Made by a program: the position numbers and the translations under genes
From: SZUA-254 sp964596065
GTDB lineage: Bacteria > Bacteroidota > Ignavibacteria > UBA10030 > SZUA-254
NCBI GenBank assembly: GCA_964596065.1
Contig: CAZQSM010000075.1
Span: 1-9,493, forward strand
Direction: 5' to 3'
Length of the DNA stretch: 9,493 bases
The notes under the pieces: generated by a model
What the model saw: the letters and a program-made list of their open reading frames with translations, nothing else
Databases searched by the model: none
Told to the model about the DNA's origin: nothing
Shown here: one piece after another, positions 1 to 7,173 of the stretch
Layout of the letters: every line of letters begins with the position of its first letter
Numbering within the stretch: position 1 is the stretch's first letter

Positions 1-32
1 CGTTGAGGAACGCCCCCCTGGACCCCGATTCC

Positions 33-61
33 TTGATTCTCACCCCCGGATTCCCTACTTT
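33..61 (+). promoter_or_regulatory. weak candidate promoter for lysS
   Basis: TTGATT at 33-38 and TACTTT at 56-61 are separated by 17 bp, which fits a degenerate sigma70-type promoter. The stretch TACTTTAG (56-63) also resembles the TAnnTTTG -7 box of Bacteroidota promoters, with one mismatch. Transcription would begin near 68 and give a leader of about 27 nt. That leader has no purine-rich Shine-Dalgarno sequence before the ATG at 95; it is pyrimidine-rich instead. Both elements are degenerate and the upstream neighbour is outside the window, so lysS could equally be read from an earlier promoter. Confidence 0.3.
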
Positions 62-94
62 AGTCTAAATTTCGTTCCCGCCCTCCCGTAACCG

Positions 95-1630
95 ATGGAA
101 ACTCCTGATTCAGCCGCTTCGGAAACGCAGCCGCCGGATGACATCAACGCCCTCATGCTCCGACGGAGAGAGGAACTGGCCTCGCTCAGGGCGATGGGGG
201 TGGACCCCTATCCCCACGGGTATGAGGTCAACGCGTCGTCGGCGGAGATCGTCGGATCGTTCACCGACGGCGGCGACCAGCGCCGCGTGAGCGTTGCGGG
301 ACGGATCATGTCGATGCGCAGGATGGGGAAGGCCTCCTTCTTCCACGTCCAGGATTCCGCCGGGCGGATCCAGGTCTACCTGAAAAAGGACGACCTCGGC
401 CCGTCGTACGACGCATTCCGCCTGCTCGACATCGGGGACATCGTCGGGGTGGAGGGCTTCGTCTTCCGGACCCGCACCGGCGAGGTATCGATCCACGCGG
501 GGAGCTTCACGCTCCTGGCGAAGTCGCTCCGGCCGCTCCCCGTCGTGAAGGAAAAAACGGACGAATCGGGGAACACCGTCACGTTCGACCCGTTCGCCGA
601 CAAGGAACTCCGCTACCGCCAGCGGTACGTCGACCTGGCGGTGAACCCCGCGGTCCGCGACGTGTTCGTCAGGCGCTCCCGGATCTACAGTGCCATGCGG
701 GGTTTCCTCGACGCGCGCGGTTACCTCGAGGTCGAAACCCCCATCCTCCAGCCCCTCTATGGCGGGGCATTCGCCAGGCCTTTCATCACGCACCACAACG
801 CCCTCGACATCGACCTCTACCTGCGCATCGCCGACGAGCTCTACCTGAAGCGGCTCATCGTCGGCGGGTTCGACGGCGTGTACGAATTCGCCAAGGACTT
901 CCGGAACGAGGGGATGGACCGCTCCCACAACCCGGAATTCACGATGATGGAACTCTACGTCGCCTACCGCGACTACCGGTGGATGATGGACCTCGTCGAA
1001 CGGATGGTCGCCGTCGTCGCGACGGAGGTCAACGGCCGTACGACTGTCAGGGCCGGGGGGAACGACATCGATTTCGCGCCGCCCTGGAAGCGCCTCACGA
1101 TGTTCGACGCGATCAGGGAATCCACCGGGCTCGACCTCAGGGGGAAGAACGAGGGGGAGCTGAGGGACGCGTGCGCGCGGCTCCGCGTCGGCGCCGACGG
1201 CCTCGTCGGGAGCGGGGCCCTCATCGACGAGATTTTCAGCGAGAAGGTCGAACCTTCGCTCATCCAGCCGACCTTCATCCTCGATTACCCGGTCGAGATG
1301 TCCCCGCTCGCGAAAAAGCACCGGTCGGAGCCGGGCCTGGTGGAGCGCTTCGAGGTGATCGTCAACGGGCAGGAACTCTGCAACGCCTTCAGCGAGCTCA
1401 ACGACCCGATCGACCAGCGCGCCCGCTTCGAGGAGCAGATGAAATCGCGCGCGCGGGGCGATCTCGAGGCGCAGGTACTCGACGAGGACTTCCTCAGGGC
1501 GCTCGAATACGGCATGCCGCCGGCGGCCGGCCTGGGGATCGGGATCGACCGGCTCACGATGCTCCTCACGGGTCAGGATTCGATCAGGGACGTCCTCTTC
1601 TTCCCCCAGATGAAGCCGGAGCGGGGATGA
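95..1630 (+). CDS. lysS: lysyl-tRNA synthetase, class II (LysRS)
   Basis: This cytoplasmic enzyme charges tRNA-Lys with lysine using ATP. The 511-residue length is normal for bacterial class II LysRS. Residues about 60-150 form the N-terminal OB-fold anticodon-binding domain (GRIMSMRRMGKASFFHVQD near 69). The class II catalytic core follows. It has RYRQRYVDL, then GGAFARPF at 223-230, motif 2 FRNEG at 269-273 with the ATP-contacting Arg270, HNPEFTMMELY, and motif 3 GLGIGIDR at 479-486 with Arg486. The C-terminus (DVLFFPQMKPE) is typical. The ATG at 95 leaves a short non-conserved lead-in before the conserved EELASLRAMGVDPYP segment. No Shine-Dalgarno sequence precedes it. The stop codon overlaps the receptor start (ATGA), so the gene heads a compact run of envelope genes. 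One oddity is Phe226 in the GGA-x-ARPF element, where I would expect Ala, Ser or Asn. Identification is secure. Confidence 0.98.
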   Translation: METPDSAASETQPPDDINALMLRRREELASLRAMGVDPYPHGYEVNASSAEIVGSFTDGGDQRRVSVAGRIMSMRRMGKASFFHVQDSAGRIQVYLKKDDLGPSYDAFRLLDIGDIVGVEGFVFRTRTGEVSIHAGSFTLLAKSLRPLPVVKEKTDESGNTVTFDPFADKELRYRQRYVDLAVNPAVRDVFVRRSRIYSAMRGFLDARGYLEVETPILQPLYGGAFARPFITHHNALDIDLYLRIADELYLKRLIVGGFDGVYEFAKDFRNEGMDRSHNPEFTMMELYVAYRDYRWMMDLVERMVAVVATEVNGRTTVRAGGNDIDFAPPWKRLTMFDAIRESTGLDLRGKNEGELRDACARLRVGADGLVGSGALIDEIFSEKVEPSLIQPTFILDYPVEMSPLAKKHRSEPGLVERFEVIVNGQELCNAFSELNDPIDQRARFEEQMKSRARGDLEAQVLDEDFLRALEYGMPPAAGLGIGIDRLTMLLTGQDSIRDVLFFPQMKPERG

Positions 1631-4164
1631 CGCGCCGGTTCCCGCTATCGGTCACGCTCGCGGCGCTGCTCCTGGCGACGTTCTCGCTGCTGTTCGCGGG
1701 CACGACCGGGATCCTCGAGGGGACGGTCGTGGACCGCGACACGCGGGAGACGCTCGTCGGCGTCACCGTGAGCATCGTCGGCACCGGCCTCGGCGCGGCG
1801 ACCGACGCCGAGGGACGGTTCCAGGTCAACAACGTCGAATCGGGGACCTACGACGTGCGGATCACGAACATCGGCTACCAGCCGGTCGTCTACAGGGGGG
1901 TGGTGATCAGGCCCGACCTCAGGACGAAGATCAACATCGAAATGGTCCAGTCCGCCGTGGAACTCGACGCGGTCGAGGTCATCGCGGAACGGCCGCTGAT
2001 CCAGAAGGACGTCACGAGCACGAATTTTTCGATCAGTTCGAAGCAGGTCGACCGCCTCCCGGTGAAGAACGTCGCGGACCTGCTCGCGCTCTTCCCGAGC
2101 GTGACGGCGGAGGGGAACGTCCGCGGGGGGAAAGCGAGCGAGGTTGTGTATCTGGTGGACGGTCTGCCGATGCAGGACGTGGTGGGCGGGGGGATCGGCG
2201 GATCGCTCCCGAAGAGCGCCATCACCGAATTTTCGGTCCAATCGGGCGGCTTCGAGGCCGAGTACGGGAACGCCCTCTCCGGGGTGGTGAACATCATCAC
2301 CCGCAGGGGCGGGTCGAGGCACGCGGCCATCGCCCGGGTGGAGAAGGACAACTGGCTTGCCGGGAACTGGAACACGCAGAACAATCGCGCCACCGAGACG
2401 GAGCTTACCCTCTCGGGCCCGCTGATCCCCGAGAGGCTCTTCTACTTCGGGGCCGCGACCTACCAGGCCAACGACACCCGGTGGTGGCAGGACTTCGACA
2501 ACTTCTTCGACCGGCGGATCTTCCGCGACCTGAGCGGCATCGGGAAGCTCGACGTGGCCGTGTCGCCGGGCGTCCGCGTGACCGCCCAGAACGTCTTTTC
2601 ACTCAGGGAATGGAGGGATTATGAGTTCAGCTGGAGGTTCGCCCTTGACGGCCTTCCTCCGCGGTCGAGGCGCTCCTACCGGTCCACGGCCACCCTTTCG
2701 CACACCCTGGCAGACAATCTCCACTACTCCTTCAACCTGACCTATTACTACCTCAGGTCGAGGATCGGCGACGGCGCCAAGACGGACATCGACCTGACGC
2801 CGTACGAACTCGATTTTTTCCTCACCTATGTCGTCGACGGGTCGAGGGCCTGGTGGGCCGACACGAAACAGCGGATCTATACGGCGAAAACCGACCTGGT
2901 CTACCAGCCCAACCCCAGCAACGTGCTGAAATTCGGATTCGAATTCAACCAGTACGACATTTTTTCCGACGTGGTGAAGTACGAGCCGCAGCGCAACTAC
3001 TTCGGAAAGGTGCTGGTGGATTCCCCCCAGCTGAACTACAGCACGATGTACAAGTATTACCCGAGAACGGGGAGCATCTATCTCCAGGAGAAGCTCGAGG
3101 TCCAGCGGGACGGCGCCGTGGTCAACCTTGGTTTCCGGTGGGATTTCCTCGACCCGAGGAGCCAGCGGCCGAACGTCGAGTACACCCAGCCTGATTCAGG
3201 CTCCAACGGGTACGAGAGCACGGTGACGGGCTTCACCAAGGCCTCGCTCAAGCAACAGCTCAGCCCCCGGATGGGCCTGTCGTTCCCGATGATGTGGAAC
3301 CTCGTCCTCATCATGAACTACGGCCACTATTTCCAGTTCCCCCTCTTCGACTACCTCTACTCCGGCATCAACCCGCAACAGCTCGCCACGGGCGTCAACG
3401 TCCTGGTGGGTAACCCCGACCTGAAACCGGAGCGGACTCACGCCTGGGAAATCGGGATGAAATACGGGCTCGACGAGCGGACCCTCGTCAGCGTCACCTA
3501 CTTCAAGAAGGAGTTCATCGACCAGATCGACTCGAAAACGTTCCTCCCCTCGAAGGCGCGTGTCGCGGGGGATTACGGTTTCGCCGAGTACATCAACAAC
3601 GCGTTTGCGAACGCGGAGGGGATCGAACTCGTCCTGTCGCGGACCCGGGGCGACCTGCTCACCGGCTCGCTCTCCTATTCCCTGATGCGGACGGAGGGCG
3701 TGAGCGAGTACGTCGACCAGGGGATCAACTTCCAGCAGTGGGGGTTCCCCGTGGTGAACCAGCCCTACCCGCTGAGCTGGGACCAGCTCCACAGCCTGAA
3801 GCTGAACCTGGATCTGAAGCTGCCCTACGACCTCGCGGTGAACCTCGTCTGGAGCTTCGCCACCGGGAAGCCGTACACTTACTTCCCGTCGAAGGACGGC
3901 TTCACGCCGGAGGATTCCACGAGGGCCTTCCTGCCGAACAACGCCCGGCTGCCGTCGTCCGGCTCGATGAACCTCAAGTTTTCGAAACACATTCCGCTCG
4001 GCTGGGGGGACGGCCTCACCGTGTACGGCGACATCAGCAACATCTTCAACGCGAAGAACGCGCGATGGGCCGACGCGAACGGGAGGCTGGGGGGACAGCT
4101 CTCCGACCCGAGCGCCTTTTACGAATCGCGACGATTTTCCCTTGGTGTGAAGTATGAAATCTGA
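1627..4164 (+). CDS. TonB-dependent outer-membrane receptor with N-terminal carboxypeptidase-regulatory-like domain
   Basis: The 845-residue protein should be an outer-membrane beta-barrel that imports a ligand using TonB-ExbBD energy. Residues 1-25 form a signal peptide with an arginine pair and a hydrophobic core ending near LLFAG. Residues about 28-108 are a carboxypeptidase-regulatory-like beta-sandwich (ILEGTVVDRDTRETLVGVTV, then TDAEGRF and NIGYQP). Residues about 130-225 are the plug, with the typical elements VVYLVDGLPM, GGFEAEYGNALSG and VVNIITRRGG. The remainder is rich in aromatic and amphipathic strands, with the usual LKPERTHAWEIGMKYG segment and a closing strand ending FSLGVKYEI. 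The ATG at 1627 follows GGAG by 5 nt and overlaps the lysS stop, so it is preferred over longer in-frame extensions. The ligand cannot be told from sequence. It is shorter than typical SusC proteins and no SusD follows, so glycan uptake is not supported. Confidence 0.93.
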   Translation: MTRRFPLSVTLAALLLATFSLLFAGTTGILEGTVVDRDTRETLVGVTVSIVGTGLGAATDAEGRFQVNNVESGTYDVRITNIGYQPVVYRGVVIRPDLRTKINIEMVQSAVELDAVEVIAERPLIQKDVTSTNFSISSKQVDRLPVKNVADLLALFPSVTAEGNVRGGKASEVVYLVDGLPMQDVVGGGIGGSLPKSAITEFSVQSGGFEAEYGNALSGVVNIITRRGGSRHAAIARVEKDNWLAGNWNTQNNRATETELTLSGPLIPERLFYFGAATYQANDTRWWQDFDNFFDRRIFRDLSGIGKLDVAVSPGVRVTAQNVFSLREWRDYEFSWRFALDGLPPRSRRSYRSTATLSHTLADNLHYSFNLTYYYLRSRIGDGAKTDIDLTPYELDFFLTYVVDGSRAWWADTKQRIYTAKTDLVYQPNPSNVLKFGFEFNQYDIFSDVVKYEPQRNYFGKVLVDSPQLNYSTMYKYYPRTGSIYLQEKLEVQRDGAVVNLGFRWDFLDPRSQRPNVEYTQPDSGSNGYESTVTGFTKASLKQQLSPRMGLSFPMMWNLVLIMNYGHYFQFPLFDYLYSGINPQQLATGVNVLVGNPDLKPERTHAWEIGMKYGLDERTLVSVTYFKKEFIDQIDSKTFLPSKARVAGDYGFAEYINNAFANAEGIELVLSRTRGDLLTGSLSYSLMRTEGVSEYVDQGINFQQWGFPVVNQPYPLSWDQLHSLKLNLDLKLPYDLAVNLVWSFATGKPYTYFPSKDGFTPEDSTRAFLPNNARLPSSGSMNLKFSKHIPLGWGDGLTVYGDISNIFNAKNARWADANGRLGGQLSDPSAFYESRRFSLGVKYEI

Positions 4165-4753
4165 ATGGTTCCGCGCCCGCCTGGCGGCGGCGCTCTGCGC
4201 CGTGTGGCTGCTCGCCGCGTCCGGGTGCGACGAGAGCCTGCCCGTGTACGAAGACCCGAAAGACGTGATGCGGATCTCCGTCGTCGCCGTCGAGCAGCTC
4301 GACGACCACCTGGCCCCGCCCGGCAGGCAGGCGGTGCGGATCGTCCTCCAGGGCGTGAACACCTACGAAGAGCCCTTCCTCGACAGCGTCAGGATCGAAG
4401 GAACGATGAAGATCATCTGGGAGAGGCAGCCGTTCCGTTTCCGGACGGTCAGGCTCACGCAGCGCGACCTGACCGACGCCTCGCTCGTCACCAACGGCAA
4501 AATGCTCCTCCTGCCCGGGCAGGCCTTCTCGATGGAGATCTTCTGGAACATGCGTTCCGATAACGGCGTCTACCTGCCGGCACTGATGAATTTCGCGTGG
4601 CTCACCCGGCGGGTCTGCGCACCGAACATCGCGTGCGCGGACCCGGAAACCTTCCTCATCGAGACGACGCTGAACGTGTATGACCAGATCGGCGTCCTCC
4701 GGGCGCCGCCGGCGACATTCACCTTCGTGGCAAAGGTCCGGATCACCGGGTGA
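4154..4753 (+). CDS. small putative lipoprotein of unknown function
   Basis: The 199-residue protein begins with a lipoprotein-type signal peptide: basic residues, a hydrophobic stretch to Leu20, then ASGC with the acceptor Cys25. The -3 residue is Ala rather than the usual Leu, so the lipobox is acceptable but not perfect. The mature part starts CDESLPVYEDP and is rich in alternating hydrophobic residues with few helical features, suggesting a beta-sandwich. Two further cysteines lie in the RRVCAPNIACADPE segment. I recognise no family. The start overlaps the end of the upstream receptor gene by 11 bases, which suggests translational coupling. An outer-membrane lipoprotein working with that receptor, for example as a ligand-binding or assembly partner, is a reasonable inference, but it is too small and too dissimilar to be a SusD protein. 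Confidence 0.8.
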   Translation: MKSEWFRARLAAALCAVWLLAASGCDESLPVYEDPKDVMRISVVAVEQLDDHLAPPGRQAVRIVLQGVNTYEEPFLDSVRIEGTMKIIWERQPFRFRTVRLTQRDLTDASLVTNGKMLLLPGQAFSMEIFWNMRSDNGVYLPALMNFAWLTRRVCAPNIACADPETFLIETTLNVYDQIGVLRAPPATFTFVAKVRITG

Positions 4754-5493
4754 GCGGGAAGCCTCCCGTCGCCATCAGCGTCATCATCCCCGCCCTGCAG
4801 GAGGGGACCCGCCTGAACCGTCTCCTCGGCCAGATCTCCCAACCCCTCCGGGCCCTCCACGGCATCGAAGTGATCGTGAGCGACGGCGGCAGCACCGACG
4901 AGACCGTCGCGTGCGCCGGCGCCGGCGCGGACGTTGTCGTCTCGCACGCCGGTCCGCGGCGGCAGACGATCGGCGGGGGGAGGAACCGGGGGGCCGACGT
5001 GGCCCGTGGGGGCGTGCTCGTCTTCCTGAACGCCGACGTCACGCTCGCGGACCCGGCGCTCTTTTTCCGGCGGATCGGGGAGGCGTTCGGCGCCGAACCG
5101 ATCGCGGCGGCCTCCTGCAGGGTGATGGTGGAACCGTCGGAAGAGCGCCCGATCGACAGGCTGGTCCACACGCCGTTCAACGCCTGGTGCCGTTTGCTGT
5201 CCTGGCTCGGCGCCGGCATGGCGCGCGGCGAATGCCAGGCGGTCTCCTCGGAACTATTCAGGACCATCGGAGGTTACAACGAGGCGCTGGCGGCCGCCGA
5301 GGACTACGATCTCTTCCGTCGAATCGGGAGGAAGGGGAGGGTGCGGTTCCTCGCCGACGTCACGGTCTTCGAATCGCCGCGACGGTACCGTGCGCTCGGC
5401 TACCCGAGGGTGCTCACGCTCTGGTTCCTGAACGCGCTCTCCGTCGCGCTCCGCGGCCGCTCGCTTTCCCGCGAGTGGAGACCGGTGCGCTGA
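4750..5493 (+). CDS. family 2 glycosyltransferase (GT-A fold)
   Basis: The 247-residue protein is predicted to transfer a sugar from an activated donor at the cytoplasmic face of the membrane. It shows the GT2 order: N-terminal strand ISVIIPALQEGTRL (9-22), donor-binding DGGSTDET with Asp45, and the metal-binding DxD position present as N94-A95-D96 within VFLNADV. The likely catalytic-base region is AAEDYDLFRRI with Glu184 and Asp185. The C-terminal segment LTLWFLNALSVALRG is hydrophobic enough for membrane association. The wording resembles the TIGR04283-like subgroup of short GT2 enzymes. It starts with GTG at 4750 in a GTGA overlap with the lipoprotein stop; no in-frame ATG lies near the conserved start. 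The substrate is unknown. It is the last gene of the lysS run, since a strong promoter lies just downstream. Confidence 0.9.
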   Translation: MSGKPPVAISVIIPALQEGTRLNRLLGQISQPLRALHGIEVIVSDGGSTDETVACAGAGADVVVSHAGPRRQTIGGGRNRGADVARGGVLVFLNADVTLADPALFFRRIGEAFGAEPIAAASCRVMVEPSEERPIDRLVHTPFNAWCRLLSWLGAGMARGECQAVSSELFRTIGGYNEALAAAEDYDLFRRIGRKGRVRFLADVTVFESPRRYRALGYPRVLTLWFLNALSVALRGRSLSREWRPVR

Positions 5494-5506
5494 GCGCCAC
5501 CGCTCA
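5491..5506 (+). other. stem-loop over the glycosyltransferase stop codon
   Basis: TGAGCG (5491-5496) and CGCTCA (5501-5506) form a perfect 6-bp inverted repeat with a CCAC loop. The left arm includes the TGA stop. TTTGACTTTC follows, which is T-rich but not a clean T-tract. It abuts the -35 element of the next promoter. It could be a weak terminator or simply slow read-through between the two transcription units. Dyads this short also arise by chance in GC-rich DNA. Confidence 0.35.
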
Positions 5507-5507
5507 T

Positions 5508-5536
5508 TTGACTTTCAGGGCGTTTTTAAATATACT
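5508..5536 (+). promoter_or_regulatory. near-consensus sigma70-type promoter of the ctpA run
   Basis: TTGACT (5508-5513) and TATACT (5531-5536) are separated by exactly 17 bp, with an AT-rich run just upstream of the -10. Each hexamer matches the housekeeping consensus at five of six positions. Transcription should start near 5543, giving a leader of about 29 nt before the ATG at 5572. This makes the protease, DUF3108 and carbonic anhydrase-like genes a separate unit from the lysS run. Confidence 0.75.
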
Positions 5537-5571
5537 TTTTCAATGATGACTCGCCTTTTCCCCCGGAATTC

Positions 5572-7173
5572 ATGAAAAAACAGTTCCCGCTCCCCGTCGT
5601 CTCCATCCTCATCGCGGTCGCCCTGCTCCTCGGCACCCAGATCAACAGCGTCTTCTCCGGCGACAACATTTTCGACCAGCTGAACAAGTTCAAGGACGTC
5701 CTCTCGCTCGCCGAGAAATTCTACGTCGACGACGTCGACACGAAGAAGATGGTCGAATCGGCGATCGCGGGGATGCTCCAGGACCTCGATCCGCATTCGG
5801 TCTACATCCCGGCGAAGGACATCCCGAAGATCACCGAGGATTTCAAGGGGAGTTTCGAGGGGATCGGCGTGGAGTTCGAGGTCAGGAACGATACCCTCCG
5901 GGTCGTCACCCCCGTTCCGGGCGGTCCGAGCGAGGCCCTGGGCATCCTGGCCGGCGACAAGATCGTCAGGATCGACGACTCGAGCGCCATCGGCATCACC
6001 CAGGAGGAGGTCCCGAAAAAGCTCCGCGGCCCGAAGGGCACGCGGGTCCGCGTGGCCATCTACAGGACCGGCGAGAAGAACCTCATCGATTTCGACATCG
6101 TGCGGGACAAGATCCCGCTCTACACGGTCGACGTCGCCATGATGGTCGAACCGGAGATCGGCTACGTCAGCGTCAACCGATTTGCGCAGACGACCTCGAC
6201 GGAATTCAGCGATGCGCTCCGCAAGCTCCGGGCGAAGGGGATGAAGAAGCTCGTCCTCGACCTCCGGAACAACGGCGGCGGACTCCTCGACCAGGCCTTC
6301 CGGATGTCGAACGAACTCATCCCGGCCGGGAAGAAAATCGTCTACACCAAGGGCCGGAGGCCGGAGTTCAACAACGAGTTCATCAGCGAGGGGGGCGGCT
6401 TCACCGACGTCAGCCTCATCGTGCTGGTGAACGCGGGCTCGGCCTCCGCGAGCGAAATCGTCTCCGGCGCGATCCAGGACTGGGACAGGGGACTGGTGGT
6501 GGGGGAGACGACGTTCGGCAAGGGGCTGGTCCAGCAGCAGTACGAACTCCCCGACAAGTCCGCGTTCCGCCTCACGACCGCGCGCTACTACACGCCGTCG
6601 GGGCGGCTGATCCAGCGTCCCTTCGGAAAGAACATCGACGAGTACCGCCACGCGGCGATCGACCGCGAGGAGGTCGAGGGTGAGAACCTGCAGCACGAGG
6701 GTGAGGAGGACAGCGCGAAACCGGTGTTCAAGACCGCCGGCGGCAGGAACGTCTACGGGGGCGGCGGCATTACCCCCGACTACATCGTGAAACAGGGCAG
6801 GCTCTCGGAGCTGTCGTCCCGGATCCTCGGCGCCGGCGTGTTCCAGGAATACACGGCCGGTTTCCTCGACGCGCGGGGCAAGGAGCTGCGGGCGAAATAT
6901 GATTCGGGACCGGCCGGCTTCGTCTCGGATTTCAACGTCGACGACGCAATGTTTACCGCGTTCCTCGGGATCGTCGCGAAGAAGGAGATCGCCGTCGACG
7001 CCGGACAGATGTCGAAGGACGAGCCCTACCTCCGCAAACGGATGAAAGCCCACATCGCCCGGTCGCTGTTCGGCAACGAGGGCTGGTACGGGACGATGCG
7101 TTCCGAGGACGTCCAGCTCGGTAAGGCCCTCACCCTCTTCCCGGAAGCCGACCGCATCGCGGGGCTTCGCTGA
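5572..7173 (+). CDS. ctpA: S41 family C-terminal processing protease (CtpA/Prc-like)
   Basis: This envelope serine protease cleaves or degrades exported proteins from their C-termini. The 533-residue protein has a basic start (MKKQF) and one hydrophobic segment at about 8-22, acting as a signal anchor or signal peptide, so the catalytic part lies outside the cytoplasm. A PDZ domain spans about residues 95-165 (FEGIGVEFEV, then GDKIVRID). The peptidase core follows, with DLRNNGGGLLDQA. The nucleophile is Ser292 in GSASASEI, and the general base is Lys317 in TTFGKG, 25 residues downstream as expected for the Ser-Lys dyad of this family. A C-terminal extension after GGGGITPDYIV is usual for Bacteroidota-type members. 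The ATG at 5572 is close to a weak GGAA (5565-5568). A strong promoter lies directly upstream. The stop codon overlaps the probable start of the next gene. The specific substrate cannot be read from sequence. Confidence 0.95.
   Translation: MKKQFPLPVVSILIAVALLLGTQINSVFSGDNIFDQLNKFKDVLSLAEKFYVDDVDTKKMVESAIAGMLQDLDPHSVYIPAKDIPKITEDFKGSFEGIGVEFEVRNDTLRVVTPVPGGPSEALGILAGDKIVRIDDSSAIGITQEEVPKKLRGPKGTRVRVAIYRTGEKNLIDFDIVRDKIPLYTVDVAMMVEPEIGYVSVNRFAQTTSTEFSDALRKLRAKGMKKLVLDLRNNGGGLLDQAFRMSNELIPAGKKIVYTKGRRPEFNNEFISEGGGFTDVSLIVLVNAGSASASEIVSGAIQDWDRGLVVGETTFGKGLVQQQYELPDKSAFRLTTARYYTPSGRLIQRPFGKNIDEYRHAAIDREEVEGENLQHEGEEDSAKPVFKTAGGRNVYGGGGITPDYIVKQGRLSELSSRILGAGVFQEYTAGFLDARGKELRAKYDSGPAGFVSDFNVDDAMFTAFLGIVAKKEIAVDAGQMSKDEPYLRKRMKAHIARSLFGNEGWYGTMRSEDVQLGKALTLFPEADRIAGLR
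7144..7168 (+). other. GC-rich stem-loop just before the DUF3108 start
   Basis: GAAGCC (7144-7149) pairs with GGCTTC (7163-7168), and inside it CCGC (7152-7155) pairs with GCGG (7159-7162) around an ATC loop. The only interruption is a two-base bulge (GA at 7150-7151). The 10-bp stem ends one base before the CTG proposed as the next start, and it buries the only G-rich Shine-Dalgarno-like bases (7161-7164). It could modulate coupling between the two genes. The region also codes for the protease C-terminus, so the pairing may be incidental. Confidence 0.4.

Noticed and set aside
110..1321. 403-codon minus-strand frame opposite lysS
   Set aside because: It has low-complexity composition typical of antisense translation of GC-rich codons, and lysS is unambiguous on the plus strand.
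979..1626. Upstream in-frame extension of the receptor gene into lysS
   Set aside because: The extension is Arg- and Gly-rich shadow sequence. A signal peptide begins exactly at 1627, where a Shine-Dalgarno sequence precedes an ATGA overlap.
3196..4362. 388-codon minus-strand frame spanning the receptor and lipoprotein genes
   Set aside because: It crosses two well-supported plus-strand genes and shows no domain signs.
1627..4753. SusC/SusD glycan-uptake pair
   Set aside because: The receptor is shorter than typical SusC and the downstream lipoprotein is far too small for SusD and lacks its repeat-rich helical character.
5515..7053. 512-codon open frame on the minus strand opposite the protease gene
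   Set aside because: It is a shadow of a GC-rich gene: very Arg, Asp and Val rich, with no recognisable motif, and it fully overlaps a protease with intact catalytic residues.
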